Of a stretch of 44,629 bases of DNA, positions 7,357-16,260 are shown one piece after another. The stretch spans positions 1-44,629 of the forward strand of contig JAJDEH010000107.1 in assembly GCA_029259935.1 (NCBI GenBank). The letters are read 5' to 3'. This DNA comes from Planctomycetota bacterium. Its GTDB lineage: Bacteria; Planctomycetota; Planctomycetia; Pirellulales; Pirellulaceae. Every line of letters starts with the position of its first letter. The stretch's first letter is position 1. The notes beneath the pieces are model-generated. The model worked only from the letters and a program-made list of their open reading frames with translations, was not told the DNA's origin and did no database searches. The position numbers and the translations under genes were made by a program.

Positions 7357-9168
7357 TTACCCGTTGGGCACGGGGCGCAAGTTGCGGATGCGGCCGCGAG
7401 GGCGGAGGCCGTCGATGTTGATCGGGGCGGAAGGTTGATGAATGCCGATGTTGCCCGCTTCGTCGCGGGCTTCGATCCGCAGGTAAATGTCGCCCGACGC
7501 CGCCGCGGTGATCCGCCAGTTGAAAGTGCCCGTGTTGGGCAGGTCGCTGGCAATCGGAGTCCAGGGGCCGTCCTGGCTGTTACCGAATGAAAGGGTGATC
7601 GGGCGCTCGGCCAAGTGTTGGTCGTAGGCGCTCCAATTGATGATGAGATTTCCTTTATCACGATCCTTATCGAGCGGGACGGAAATGATTTTCGCCGTGG
7701 GGGTCGTCAAATCAACTCCGACCCACAAGTCGGCCAGTTCGCCCGGTTGGGGCGGAGGACTGGAGAATCCTATGCCACTGGTAATCGCGATTCTAAAACC
7801 GTACACGCCTTCGCGGTCGACCTCGACCGGCAACGGGCTGCGGTTGTCCGGATCGCTGCCCCACTTTTCCCAACTGCGGCCGCCGTCGCGCGTGGTCCAC
7901 AAGTCGACTTGCGAAACGCCGGACGGGCCGACGGCGTCGACGTCGAAGTCGAGCATCAAACGCCGCTTGTTCGTCATCCGCAGTTGCTCGCCAGCCGGCA
8001 GCATGTCTTGCCAGCGCGTCGGGCCAACTGGAGCCTCTTTCGTGTTCGTGCTTACAGAGTTTTGCATGGCTGGCGAGGCGGGATCCGTTTGGATCGGAAA
8101 TTGAGTCGTGGTTTGAACCGGATCAGAAGGAGATGATTTTGAATAATTGGAAAACTGAGACGGGCCGTTGGATGGTGCCGTGGGCGCGCCGGCCGCGTCC
8201 GCTCGACGAAAGTTGTTTGCCTGAGGTCGAGCGGAAGTCGAGTAAGCATCAGCCGGCGGTGTTGTTGGAGGCACCGTTGTTGGAGGCACCGTTGTTGGAG
8301 GTTGTGTTGTTGGAGGTTGTGTTGTGGGCGGTGGTGTCGTGGATGAAGGCGGCGTTGTTGTCGGTGGTGTTGTTGCGGGAAGCGCCGCGGTTTGCTGGCG
8401 GCGTGTAAATGGATCTTGTGCGGGTAGCGAATTCGCGCCGAGCGGCGCGGGAGGTGATTGAGTGACTCTTCTTGGCAATGACAAACGGCGCGAGACTTTG
8501 GCGAAGTTGCCTGCCCGATCGCGGACGGTCGCGCGGACTTCGACTTCGGTCGTGTGGGTACCGGGCCACCAGGTTGTGTTGCCCGCCATCACGTCGCGGG
8601 CCGCCACTCCGCCGAGCGACTGGACGGCGACTTGCTGCCACGGGGCCACGGGAATGCCCAGAGCAACCACCGGACGAAACTCGATCCGCAACGAGTCCTT
8701 GACGATGTGCGGGTCCGCGCAGCTCCAGTTGGCGGCGATTTCGCCAGATGCGCCGACCGCCGCCTCGAAGCGAAGTTGCGGTTGCTTGGTATCGATGATG
8801 ACAATTAAAGCGGGCGCTAGATCAGCGGCCGGGTACGCATTGCCCAAGGCGTCCAAGGTCTTGACGGCAAACCAGTATTCGCCGTCCTGTTTCGCGCGGA
8901 AACCGAACTGCCGTGCCGTGGGGACCTCGCGAGCATGAAAGTTCCAGATTTGGCCGCGGTCGGTGGAGATGAACAGTTGAACCTCTGTTGGAGCGGCACC
9001 TTGTTCGTTAATCGAAAAAGGAATGGCAAAGGCGGTCTGCCGAGTGATGTTCGCCTGAGGAAGGGCGGGGCGGGCGGCCGACGGCGGCGGGACGGCTTGA
9101 CCGCTGGCGTGTGGGGCCAAAATCCCACAAGTCAATATCGCCAACGTGAAAATCGCCGCTCGCTTCAT
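7357..9168 (-). CDS. secreted protein with Ig/sialidase-like repeats joined by a Pro/Thr linker
   Basis: A 603-residue protein with an N-terminal signal peptide (MKRAAIFTLAILTCGILAPH, probable cleavage near ASG-QA). Two similar halves flank a low-complexity linker. Each half contains a phrase like VQLFISTDRGQIWNFHA or VDLWTTRDGGRSWEKWG, resembling the Asp-box-like turns of exported beta-sandwich or sialidase-type repeats, followed by EYWFAVKTLDALGN or VYGFRIAITSGIG. A further domain near the C-terminus ends in IYLRIEARDEAGNIGIH. The linker (about residues 270-315) is made of PPTT(Q/V) repeats. No catalytic motif is visible, so a structural or cell-surface role is likely but unproven. ATG at 9168 is preceded by AAGGAACGG. 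The minus-strand gene upstream (eda/DUF1559 side) is separated by 235 bases. Confidence 0.7.
   Translation of the reverse strand: MKRAAIFTLAILTCGILAPHASGQAVPPPSAARPALPQANITRQTAFAIPFSINEQGAAPTEVQLFISTDRGQIWNFHAREVPTARQFGFRAKQDGEYWFAVKTLDALGNAYPAADLAPALIVIIDTKQPQLRFEAAVGASGEIAANWSCADPHIVKDSLRIEFRPVVALGIPVAPWQQVAVQSLGGVAARDVMAGNTTWWPGTHTTEVEVRATVRDRAGNFAKVSRRLSLPRRVTQSPPAPLGANSLPAQDPFTRRQQTAALPATTPPTTTPPSSTTPPPTTQPPTTQPPTTVPPTTVPPTTPPADAYSTSARPQANNFRRADAAGAPTAPSNGPSQFSNYSKSSPSDPVQTTTQFPIQTDPASPAMQNSVSTNTKEAPVGPTRWQDMLPAGEQLRMTNKRRLMLDFDVDAVGPSGVSQVDLWTTRDGGRSWEKWGSDPDNRSPLPVEVDREGVYGFRIAITSGIGFSSPPPQPGELADLWVGVDLTTPTAKIISVPLDKDRDKGNLIINWSAYDQHLAERPITLSFGNSQDGPWTPIASDLPNTGTFNWRITAAASGDIYLRIEARDEAGNIGIHQPSAPINIDGLRPRGRIRNLRPVPNG
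8245..8345 (-). repeat. in-gene tandem repeat encoding PPTT(Q/V) linker
   Basis: The coding strand has near-identical units that translate to repeated Thr-Thr-x-Pro-Pro blocks, for example TTQPPTTQPPTTVPPTTVPP. The tract is extended, proline-rich and probably a flexible spacer between folded extracellular domains. It is a likely site of length variation by slippage. Confidence 0.8.
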
Positions 9169-9362
9169 GAAACCGTTCCTTGGCGTTGGAAGACCGCGCG
9201 TACATTACACTGCACCATCTATCGTATCGGGTGAGGAACATGGACGACTTGAAACGGGGAATTCGTGGGTCGGATGTTGCGGAACGATCCGGGGGTAGGA
9301 TTCCCGGTCTCTCCACTGTTAAGAAGAGGGAGGACTGGTGGGCGTGCGGACGGCACCCTCAA

Positions 9363-9383
9363 ACTCCCCCTTGGAAAGGGGGA
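9363..9383. terminator. CTCCCCCTTGGAAAGGGGGAG palindrome, copy 2; possible terminator of the DUF1559 gene
   Basis: A hairpin with 9-bp arms, only 22 bases past the stop codon of the minus-strand gene ending at 9405. It could stop transcription, but it lacks a clear U-run on that strand. It is also one of three related palindromes in the window, so it may simply be a dispersed repeat. Confidence 0.45.
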
Positions 9384-9404
9384 GGAAAGATTCCGCTAGC
9401 GGAA

Positions 9405-10346
9405 TTACTCCAAGCTGTCAGGAGTGATGGCTTCGCCGCCGTTGATGGTGGTCAGCGCTTCCACATATTCCGGTGGGGTAAGCTCGGGAAGAAAGTAGGT
9501 CTTGCCGTCGGCGGTGGCGTACACCGCGCCGCCTGGATGAAAGCTGCCCATCTCTTGGCCGTAGGGTCCCGAGTTCACCTCGAAAGAAATCTGCCTGGCG
9601 TCCAAGTCGCGCGGTTCCGCCCAGTGAATGCCCGACTCGGGCACCTCCACAATCATCATCGTGTACTCGAGGCGATCGCTGACGTCCGCTTGGCTTGTTG
9701 GCGTGGATCCCGGAAACAGCGTGTTCGCGCCGATCACCACCATGTAGCTGGTCTCGTCGTTCATGTAGGCGGTTTCGTCAGCGGGGCAGCCGAAGACACT
9801 GGGCATGGATTGGGTGACTTGTGCGTTTTGCGGACTGTTCCACGGTTGGTTGAAGTCATAGCGATCGTGCATCCAGCCATGTTCCAGATAGGGCAACAAC
9901 AAGACGCGCCAACTGTGCATGGGCTCGCCCGCTTCATTCGCGATGTAGGCCGGCGGGTAGCTGCCGTGGTCGTCATGGTACCGCTGCATCGCCAACGCCA
10001 ACTGGGTCATGTTTCCTTCACAATTGCTCTGCTGGGTCGCGTTGCCGATGGTGGCCAAGATGGGACGTGCGAAGAACAGGCCGACTACCAGCAGCCCCAA
10101 ACCCACCAGCGTGCCGCCCACGATCATGGCCATGACGAGCCCCGACATTACTCCCTTTGCCCTCGGCGACCGGCCGTGCGAAGCATCATCATTCTCTTGC
10201 TGTTCGTCTGCGGGGACCGTCACCGTCTTGCCGCAACAATAGCAGGGGCCGCTTTGGCCACGGTATTGCGGGAACACTTCGGTCTGCGCGCCGCAATGCG
10301 GGCACTTGAAGAGAATCGGATTGGGCGACGTTGTACTCATCGTCAC
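9405..10346 (-). CDS. DUF1559-family protein with N-terminal zinc ribbon
   Basis: A 313-residue protein. Residues about 12-45 form a zinc ribbon (CPHC, then CYCC), followed by a strongly hydrophobic segment at about 68-93 (GLVMAMIVGGTLVGLGLLVV), so the zinc ribbon is cytoplasmic and the rest is exported. The outer part has the DUF1559 (SBP_bac_10) signature: QLALAMQRYHDDHGSYPPAY, SWRVLLLPYLEH, YDFNQPWNSP, and near the end an HPGGAVYATADGKTYFL segment standing in for the family's H-x9-DG motif. DUF1559 proteins are massively expanded in planctomycetes; their function is unknown and many have prepilin-like N-termini. This one has a zinc ribbon instead. A second ATG at 10340 is also possible. 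Confidence 0.85.
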   Translation of the reverse strand: MTMSTTSPNPILFKCPHCGAQTEVFPQYRGQSGPCYCCGKTVTVPADEQQENDDASHGRSPRAKGVMSGLVMAMIVGGTLVGLGLLVVGLFFARPILATIGNATQQSNCEGNMTQLALAMQRYHDDHGSYPPAYIANEAGEPMHSWRVLLLPYLEHGWMHDRYDFNQPWNSPQNAQVTQSMPSVFGCPADETAYMNDETSYMVVIGANTLFPGSTPTSQADVSDRLEYTMMIVEVPESGIHWAEPRDLDARQISFEVNSGPYGQEMGSFHPGGAVYATADGKTYFLPELTPPEYVEALTTINGGEAITPDSLE

Positions 10347-10372
10347 GAATTATACCAGTTTGGCCAGAAAGC

Positions 10373-11035
10373 TCATGTGCTTTGTCGCATGTTTGCCCGC
10401 GTCGTGCGGACGATTTCCACATATTTCCGGGCCAACGTCTCGATGTGGTTCATGTCTCCCGCTTCGACCACCTTGGCTTCGACCAGCGAACTGCCAATTC
10501 CCAGCGCACAGGCACCGCACTTGAGAAAATCGGCGGCGGTTTCCAAATTGACTCCGCCGGTGGGCATCAGATGGACTTGGGGCAGCGGGCCGTGCAGCGC
10601 CTTGAGGTATGTCGGCCCGTTAATGTCAGAAGGAAACACTTTGACAATGTCGGCGCCCGCTTGCCAAGCCGTTACGACTTCGGTCGGCGTCAAGGCACCC
10701 GGCATCACTAGCTTGCTGTATCGCTGGCACATTTGGATGACGTCGACGTTGGTCGAAGGCGAAACCACGAACTGGGCCCCCGAAAGCAGGGCGATGCGAG
10801 CGGTTTCCGTGTCCAGCACGGTTCCGGCACCTAACAGAACGCGGTCGCCGATTTTCTCGGCCACGCGCTCGAGAACGCGAGTTGCACCCGGGACCGTAAA
10901 GGTGACTTCCATGATTTCAATGCCGCCGGCCAACAACGCCTCGGCCACGTCGACCAACCGGTCGCCCGATTTGGCTCGAATGACGGCCACAATTCCATGG
11001 TTGAGAACTCGCTGTAAATCTTCGGATTTTGACAT
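10373..11035 (-). CDS. eda: KDPG/KHG aldolase (2-dehydro-3-deoxy-phosphogluconate aldolase)
   Basis: A 220-residue class I aldolase that cleaves 2-keto-3-deoxy-6-phosphogluconate to pyruvate and glyceraldehyde-3-phosphate (Entner-Doudoroff pathway) and can also act on 4-hydroxy-2-oxoglutarate. The length matches the family. The catalytic Glu is in GGIEIMEVTFTVPGA (E43) and the Schiff-base Lys is in DIVKVFPSD (K132). The phosphate-binding MPTGGVNLETA and the C-terminal GACALGIGSSLVE are present. ATG at 11035 follows an AAAGAAAG stretch. The DUF1559 gene begins 27 bases downstream on the same strand, so the two may be co-transcribed. No dehydratase (Edd) gene is seen nearby, so the enzyme may serve uronate or 2-keto-acid catabolism. 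Confidence 0.93.
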   Translation of the reverse strand: MSKSEDLQRVLNHGIVAVIRAKSGDRLVDVAEALLAGGIEIMEVTFTVPGATRVLERVAEKIGDRVLLGAGTVLDTETARIALLSGAQFVVSPSTNVDVIQMCQRYSKLVMPGALTPTEVVTAWQAGADIVKVFPSDINGPTYLKALHGPLPQVHLMPTGGVNLETAADFLKCGACALGIGSSLVEAKVVEAGDMNHIETLARKYVEIVRTTRANMRQST

Positions 11036-11441
11036 AAACTTTCTTTCTGAATGAACCGGTATCCCGGGTGGGTCGTACTTATGATTGAACGCTTCAAGGC
11101 GGCAGGAAACACCAGCATATCATGTGCGCCGCCCGCTGAATTCATCCCAGGGAGCAGGTCGAAACCCTTCCGGCAGTTGATCTTGTCACGACAAGTCCCC
11201 AGCCGCCTCGGGTCTTTCGCCATTCGGGCCAACCCCACTTCTAGGCCGCTGGACCGGTTAGTAACAACTTTTCCCAAGACTCCCGCGTCGGCGTTGTCGT
11301 CGTAAGTTGTCTTTGCGGATTAGTTTAATTACCGTGGCCTATTATTTCTGGACTCCCTTTCGCTTATGTGCATAATATCCTATGTGTGCGGAAAAAGAGG
11401 CGCTGGCGAGCGGCCTCCTTCTGATCCGAGGCGGACCATTC
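11036..11441. other. intergenic region between divergent eda and a small membrane protein gene
   Basis: About 400 bases with no gene. It must carry the promoters for eda (minus) and the small protein (plus). I see only a short palindrome (CTTGTCACGACAAG at about 11184-11197) and an AT-richer stretch around 11310-11395. No confident promoter boxes could be assigned. Confidence 0.5.
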
Positions 11442-11705
11442 ATGCTGGATTTTCTTGTCAGTTCGACGGGACAAGCGATCCTCATGACGAGCCTCCTAGT
11501 GATTATCATCATTCTCGGTGTGCTGGTCGTGGCAAGGTTTCGCAATTTCAACGACGACGACCAGCCAACGGCCAGTGAACTGCTGACGAATTTCCAAGAA
11601 CTGCACGACGAGGGTGACATCAGCGAGGCGGAATTCCGAAAACTAAAGACTGTGCTAAGCGACAAGCTGCGGCACGAATTAAACGATACCGGTGAAACGG
11701 GTTAG
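11442..11705 (+). CDS. small membrane protein with SHOCT-like C-terminus
   Basis: An 87-residue protein. One membrane helix near the N-terminus (QAILMTSLLVIIIILGVLVV) is followed by a cytoplasmic tail with ELLTNFQELHDEGDISEAEF, the pattern of short C-terminal oligomerisation (SHOCT-type) helices: leucine-rich, then a G-x-I-[ST]-x-x-E-[FY] turn. I chose ATG at 11442, preceded by GGCGGA, because the helix then starts near the N-terminus. An earlier in-frame ATG at 11382 would add 20 residues with no features. The function is unknown. Confidence 0.7.
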   Translation: MLDFLVSSTGQAILMTSLLVIIIILGVLVVARFRNFNDDDQPTASELLTNFQELHDEGDISEAEFRKLKTVLSDKLRHELNDTGETG

Positions 11706-11952
11706 CCCGTTAAACGCTCATCAACCGAGCGTATGCCCAAAACGAGTTATACCGGTTTTACCGACAGTGACGACACCGTTGGCCTGGGAGGCCCCTTAGT
11801 ACCAATCCCCACCGCAACTACTGAACGACAACACACGAAGCTCGACCATGGCGGACAGGGATGCTTCCCCAAGGCCGCGTGGACGACAGACCCGCAACGG
11901 CCGGCTCGAGCAGCAATGAGTTGATACTCAATTGACCTTGAAAGGAGTGAAC

Positions 11953-13233
11953 ATGCCGGCTGGAAAAAATGGCGGAGGCGGAAGCCGACGCGGAGGAACG
12001 ACCAAAAAGAACGCTTTTTGTTCGTTTTGCCGAAAGAGCTACCGTGACGTGGGTCCCTTGGTCGAGGGTCCCGGCGACGTCTATATCTGCGGCGAGTGCA
12101 TCGACTTGTGCCAGTCAATTTTGGAACAAGAACAACGTCGGCGCGGCAGCACGAAAAAGCTGTTCAACAAGATTCCCACGCCCCGGGAAATCGTAGCCTT
12201 GTTGGACGAATACGTGATTGCCCAAGGAGCGGCGAAGAAAGTGCTCGCGGTCGCCGTCCACAATCATTACAAGCGATTGTCACTGGATTGGGAGGGATCG
12301 GACGTCGAGATCGAAAAATCCAACATCATGCTGATCGGCCCCACGGGTTCCGGCAAGACGTTGCTCGCTCGAACCATGGCCCGCATCCTGAATGTACCCT
12401 TCGCGATCGGCGATGCCACCACGCTTACCGAAGCGGGCTACGTCGGCGAAGATGTCGAGAACTTGCTTTTGAAATTGCTCCATGCCGCGGACTTCGATAT
12501 CGAAGCGGCCCAGCGCGGCGTGCTTTACCTCGACGAGATCGACAAGATTGGCAAGACGAGCCAAAACGTGTCGATCACACGCGACGTGTCGGGAGAAGGC
12601 GTCCAGCAGGCGCTTTTGAAGATGCTGGAAGGCACCGTGGCCAACGTTCCTCCGCAGGGCGGCCGCAAGCATCCCGAGCAGCAGTACATTCAGATGGATA
12701 CGACCAACATCTTGTTCATCTGCGGTGGTACGTTCGTCGGGCTGGAAGACATCATCCAAAAGCGGCTTGGTCAACGGCGAATCGGTTTCGGCCAATCGCA
12801 AGAGGCCGAAGTCGAACACTCGCCGACCGACCTGCTGCTGCAGGCCAACAGTGATGATATCTTGGAGTTCGGCTTGATTCCGGAACTGGTCGGCCGCCTG
12901 CCGGTTGTTTCGGCACTGACACCGCTGAACGAAGATGGGCTGATTCGCGTTTTGTCCGAACCGAAGAATGCCTTGATCAAGCAATACGAGAGCCTGTTTG
13001 AAATGGAGAACAGCGAACTCAACTTTACGGAAGAGGCGCTCAAGGCGATCGCCGGCCAGGCCTTGAAGAAAGGCACCGGTGCTCGTGGGCTGCGGTCAAT
13101 CATCGAAAACGTGATGCTCGACATCATGTACGAACTTCCCGACCAGCCGAAAGGCACCAAGTACGTGGTCGATGAAGACGTCGTCGAAGGCCGCTCGTCG
13201 CTGTTCCAAATGCCGGAAACGAAGAGTGCCTAG
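11953..13233 (+). CDS. clpX: ClpX, ATP-dependent unfoldase subunit of ClpXP protease
   Basis: A 426-residue AAA+ protein that unfolds substrates and feeds them to ClpP. The N-terminal zinc-binding domain has C23-x2-C26 and CGECIDLC about 25 residues later. Walker A GPTGSGKT is at 129-136, Walker [10 protein letters not shown] follows, and [15 protein letters not shown] is the sensor-2 region. The RRIGFGQ segment is in the place of the pore-2/IGF region that docks ClpP. The N-terminus is preceded by a Gly/Lys/Arg-rich extension ([16 protein letters not shown]) unlike that of E. coli. The ATG at 11953 has a strong AAAGGAG 7 bases upstream and is preferred over 11932. clpP is not adjacent. A strong hairpin terminator follows. 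Confidence 0.95.
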   Translation: MPAGKNGGGGSRRGGTTKKNAFCSFCRKSYRDVGPLVEGPGDVYICGECIDLCQSILEQEQRRRGSTKKLFNKIPTPREIVALLDEYVIAQGAAKKVLAVAVHNHYKRLSLDWEGSDVEIEKSNIMLIGPTGSGKTLLARTMARILNVPFAIGDATTLTEAGYVGEDVENLLLKLLHAADFDIEAAQRGVLYLDEIDKIGKTSQNVSITRDVSGEGVQQALLKMLEGTVANVPPQGGRKHPEQQYIQMDTTNILFICGGTFVGLEDIIQKRLGQRRIGFGQSQEAEVEHSPTDLLLQANSDDILEFGLIPELVGRLPVVSALTPLNEDGLIRVLSEPKNALIKQYESLFEMENSELNFTEEALKAIAGQALKKGTGARGLRSIIENVMLDIMYELPDQPKGTKYVVDEDVVEGRSSLFQMPETKSA

Positions 13234-13262
13234 GCGAAGTCCAGTCTGAAAGAAAAATCTCG

Positions 13263-13298
13263 AACCGCGGTTGAATTCTCAACCGCGGTTTTCTTTTG
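13263..13298 (+). terminator. Rho-independent terminator of clpX
   Basis: AACCGCGGTTGA pairs with TCAACCGCGGTT around a 3-4 base loop, followed by TTCTTTT. It starts about 30 bases after the clpX stop codon. The stem is 12 bp, GC-rich in the middle, and has the expected T-rich tail on the plus strand. Confidence 0.88.
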
Positions 13299-13458
13299 GC
13301 ATGATCCAATTGAGTTACGAAACACGCCTCTTTTCCAACCTTGTCTTCCACGCCGGACGAACGCTTGACTTTGCTTGTTCCGGTGCGATTCGAGGTTTAA
13401 AATCAGATGTCGTTGTATGTTCGTTCTTACCTGCTCGTTAGATTCGGCGGAAATCCAA

Positions 13459-14061
13459 ATGTCGCAAAACCCCTACCAGCCTCCCAAGGTTGCCGATACC
13501 GTCGCGCCGCTTCCGCAAGTGCCGATGGCGGTCCCAGTGGACAGTTACCCCGGCCCCTGGCGTCACGGAAAGTTACTCGTGACTTACAAGTACGCGGAAT
13601 TGCCCGACATCTGCGTGGTTTCTAATCAGTCCGCCAACGGAACGCGGCTCAAACGCAACATGAGTTGGCATCATCCCGCCTTGGTTTTGACCGTCTTTGC
13701 TGGCGTGCTGATCTATGTCATTGTGGCAATCGTGCTATCGAAGAGGGCCAAGCTTGAGATTCCGATGGTCCGCGAATGGATCCTCCGTCGTCGCAAAAGA
13801 ATTGCCATCGCCTGGTTGATTGTCTTGTCTTCCATCGCCGCGTTCATCGGTGGCGTCGCGCTACTTGGACAGCAGCTTGATGCGGGCGGCTGGTTGATGC
13901 TGGCCAGTCTGTTCCTGTTTTTGGGCGGACTGATTTACGCTCTCATCGCCTGTCCGCTTATTCGGCCCGCCCGGATCTCGGACAACTACGTGTGGCTGAA
14001 GGGTGTCCACGCCGACTATTTGGCGAATCTGCCGGTTTGGTCGCATGGATTCGATGCATGA
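13459..14061 (+). CDS. membrane protein with planctomycete NPYQPP N-terminus
   Basis: A 200-residue protein with three predicted membrane helices: HPALVLTVFAGVLIYVIVAI, RIAIAWLIVLSSIAAFIGGV and WLMLASLFLFLGGLIYALIA. It starts MSQNPYQPP, a proline-rich leader common on planctomycete membrane proteins. The C-terminal YVWLKGVHADYLANLPVW may form a cytosolic or peripheral segment. ATG at 13459 is used because NPYQPP then lies at the N-terminus and GGCGG lies upstream; 13375 would add an unlikely Cys/Arg-rich extension. The function is unknown. It converges on the DUF1559 gene at 14137-14934. Confidence 0.75.
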   Translation: MSQNPYQPPKVADTVAPLPQVPMAVPVDSYPGPWRHGKLLVTYKYAELPDICVVSNQSANGTRLKRNMSWHHPALVLTVFAGVLIYVIVAIVLSKRAKLEIPMVREWILRRRKRIAIAWLIVLSSIAAFIGGVALLGQQLDAGGWLMLASLFLFLGGLIYALIACPLIRPARISDNYVWLKGVHADYLANLPVWSHGFDA

Positions 14062-14136
14062 TGTTTGAACGACGCGGTGACCAAGCGTGGCGAGTTTGAT
14101 TCCGTTGATCCATGCCCCCGTTACTTATTCAATCTT

Positions 14137-14934
14137 TCATTCAAGGTAACCTTGACGAATGAGCTGCTCCTTCGTGATCGGCTCACCGCCGGCGATGGTT
14201 GTGAGTGCCCTGAGCGACTCGGCGGGCATGTCATCGCCAACGCCGTACGTCTTGATGCTGTTGCCAAAGACTACGTAGGGGCGCCGCCAATGAACGGCTG
14301 AGATGCCGCGCGCGGTTGGATCATTGATTTTGAAATTGTACCGCCGCACGTCGAGATCGTCCGGCTTGAGCCATGGGATGCGCGAATTCGCGATTTCTGT
14401 AAGCAGTATCGTGTTGTTCGTGCCGTCGATAAAATCCGCGAAACAAGTCGTGCCGCTTTCAGGAAACGCCGTTCCCGGTCCGGTGATCGCGACGATGTTG
14501 GTAAACGTCGTCGAGTCCGGTTCCGTTGGTGAATGGAAACTGGTGGGCATCTGATCGGCCAGCTTCGAGTTGTTCGGTCCGTTCCAGGGCTCATCAAAAT
14601 CATAGGCGTCGTAGAGCGCCTGTTGCTCGATGTAGGGCAAGATCAGCACGCGCCAACTATGCATGGGTGTTCCGTCTTGATCCGCGATGTAGGCCGGCGG
14701 GAGCTGTCCGTATGTCTCATGGTAGCCATGCAGTGCCAAACAGAGTTGGTTTAAAGGACACCGCGCTTGGCTGGCCAACGCCGCACGGCGCGCCTCTCGA
14801 ATTGGCTTGGACAGAAAGGCAACGACCGACAGAGGGATGGAAATGCAAAGCACCCACAAAAACATTCGGCGCAACGAAAACCGAAATGGCTCTGGCGCGA
14901 TCTCGCGAACATCAGATTGGGTTTCACTATTCAC
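14137..14934 (-). CDS. DUF1559-family protein
   Basis: A 265-residue protein starting at a GTG. A short cytoplasmic N-terminus (RFSLRRMF) leads into a membrane helix (MFLWVLCISIPLSVVAFL), then the DUF1559 body: CPLNQLCLALHGYHETYGQL, SWRVLILPYIEQ, YDFDEPWNGPNN, ILLTEIANS. The family's C-terminal H-x9-DG motif is weak (SAVHWRRPYVVFGNSIKTYG). It is a paralogue of the gene at 9405-10346 (both share YDF(N/D)(Q/E)PWN(S/G)P and a final ALTTI-GGE-IT segment). Its function is unknown. Confidence 0.85.
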   Translation of the reverse strand: MNSETQSDVREIAPEPFRFSLRRMFLWVLCISIPLSVVAFLSKPIREARRAALASQARCPLNQLCLALHGYHETYGQLPPAYIADQDGTPMHSWRVLILPYIEQQALYDAYDFDEPWNGPNNSKLADQMPTSFHSPTEPDSTTFTNIVAITGPGTAFPESGTTCFADFIDGTNNTILLTEIANSRIPWLKPDDLDVRRYNFKINDPTARGISAVHWRRPYVVFGNSIKTYGVGDDMPAESLRALTTIAGGEPITKEQLIRQGYLE

Positions 14935-15083
14935 GGTATGGTGTTGCTACAGGCTGCTTCTCCTGCTTGATTCCCGACTGCAAGCGGCCATTTCGTTGCG
15001 AGAGTAAAAAGACGAGCTCGTACTCTTGCCCCGCGAAGTGAAAGACATTAGCGCGAATCGAACTCATGAGTTTACTCGGCCGC

Positions 15084-15800
15084 CTAGCGACCATCCTGAT
15101 CCGGCGGCGCCTGTTTCGAATCCGCCGGCGCGGGCTTGTACTCCATCCATTCCTCGGCCGTCCAACGGGCAGCCTCTTTGCCATGGAAACGCTCGACCAG
15201 ATGCAGCGCGCCGTCGATCCCCGCAGTCACTCCGCCGGTGGTCACGATCTTTCCCGAGTCCACGAAGCGTCGGCCAGACACGACCTTGCATGTCGGCGCC
15301 GCTCGCTTGAGGCCGTCGATGCCCCATGAGTGAGTCGTAATCTCGATCTTGTCCACCAGCTTGGCTTCGGCCAATAAGAACGCTCCCATGCAAACGGACA
15401 TGACGACGCGCGCGTCTTTCGCCGCTGTCTTGATCCAATCGATGCCTGCCTGCGTGACATTGCTCATCCCGCCTCCGGGAATGACGAGAATGTCGAATTT
15501 GGGAGCATCTTTATAGGTGAACTCAGGTGTGACCTGTATGGCACCCATCGTGCGGACCGGTTTCTTCGACTGAGCAACGGTATGAACGCGAAACAGTTGC
15601 CCGTGACCAGCAACAGTGAACACCTCCGCCGGACCCGTGAAATCCAATAGCTCGACGCCCTCAAAAATCAGAATGCCGACTTGCAGCGGGCCGTCTTTCG
15701 ACTTCGCACTTTGAGGTTTTTCCTGGGCGAATGCGATCGTTCCAGCGATACTGCCGAGACACATCGCCAACATGGCCAGCGGAAAAAACATTCGGCGCAT
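15084..15800 (-). CDS. secreted DJ-1/PfpI-family protein (GATase1-like)
   Basis: A 238-residue protein. A signal peptide (MRRMFFPLAMLAMCLGSIAG) precedes the DJ-1/PfpI domain: VGILIFEGVELLDFTGPAEV, FDILVIPGGGMSN, and the nucleophile elbow SVCMGAFLLAEA with Cys137, then THSWGID and TTGGVTAGIDGALHLVE. In related intracellular proteins (isonitrile hydratase, AraC-type regulators with this domain) the Cys is catalytic or structural; being exported is less usual. ATG at 15800 is preferred because GGAG lies about 8 bases upstream and a signal peptide results. It starts 43 bases after the MoaD-like gene, so it could be the last gene of the tungsten-enzyme operon. Its substrate is unknown. Confidence 0.85.
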   Translation of the reverse strand: MRRMFFPLAMLAMCLGSIAGTIAFAQEKPQSAKSKDGPLQVGILIFEGVELLDFTGPAEVFTVAGHGQLFRVHTVAQSKKPVRTMGAIQVTPEFTYKDAPKFDILVIPGGGMSNVTQAGIDWIKTAAKDARVVMSVCMGAFLLAEAKLVDKIEITTHSWGIDGLKRAAPTCKVVSGRRFVDSGKIVTTGGVTAGIDGALHLVERFHGKEAARWTAEEWMEYKPAPADSKQAPPDQDGR

Positions 15801-15843
15801 GTGTTGGCTCCAATCAATTTGAAACGTGAAGTTGACGGCCTCG

Positions 15844-16071
15844 TTATCCGCCACCAACTGGTGGAAACACGGTCAATTCGTCATCGCCGGCAAGCACGCG
15901 GTCTTTGTTGCGTTCTAGTTGGCCGTTGACCTGAAATACTTGAACACTGTCGACTTCGATTTGCATGGCAACCAAAACATCTTTGATGGTGCCGTTGTCG
16001 GCGAGTTCCAGAACGCCATCCTCGGGCGTCTTATCCTTGAGCATGCCCATCAATTTGAGTCGAATCTTCAT
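15844..16071 (-). CDS. MoaD/ThiS-family sulfur carrier
   Basis: A 75-residue ubiquitin-like protein, MKIRLKLMGMLKDKTPEDGV at the start and ending FPPVGGG. The C-terminal Gly-Gly is adenylated and thiocarboxylated in family members, donating sulfur to molybdopterin, thiamine or tungstopterin. Its place next to an aldehyde oxidoreductase points to the pterin cofactor of that enzyme. ATG at 16071 is chosen because it leaves the beta-strand start MKIRL at the N-terminus; an upstream ATG at 16125 would add 18 residues. It is separated from the upstream oxidoreductase gene by 190 bases that hold a large inverted repeat. Confidence 0.85.
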   Translation of the reverse strand: MKIRLKLMGMLKDKTPEDGVLELADNGTIKDVLVAMQIEVDSVQVFQVNGQLERNKDRVLAGDDELTVFPPVGGG

Positions 16072-16140
16072 CGCCGCTTTCTTTGCTGCAAAACGAAACG
16101 CTTGGAGCGGATTCAAATGATACACGTCGGCGCTGACCTA

Positions 16141-16250
16141 GTGCAAAATGCAAATTGCAAAATGCAAAATGACAAACGAAAAATCGTCCAGCAGGACATG
16201 ACTCGCTTCATTTTGCAATTTGCATTTTTCACTTTGCAATTTGCACTGAT
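16141..16250. repeat. large inverted repeat of GCAAAATGCAAATT type inside the operon
   Basis: The left arm carries GTGCAAAATGCAAATTGC and further copies of GCAAAATG; the right arm carries the reverse complements CATTTTGCAATTTGCA and CTTTGCAATTTGCAC. The arms are about 35-40 bases around a roughly 30-base loop. The sequence is AT-rich, unlike its surroundings, and sits between the FAD oxidoreductase stop (16261) and the MoaD start. It could be a mobile palindrome or act as a transcript-processing or attenuation hairpin. Confidence 0.85.
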
Positions 16251-16260
16251 TTGCCGCCGG

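Noticed and set aside
8245..8345. CRISPR or minisatellite of unknown function.
   Set aside because: It lies within an open gene and encodes a PPTT linker in frame.
9180..11054. A 624-codon plus-strand open frame.
   Set aside because: It runs opposite the DUF1559 gene and eda, which have clear family motifs. Its own translation has no recognisable features and is rich in His/Arg, as antisense frames in GC-rich DNA often are.
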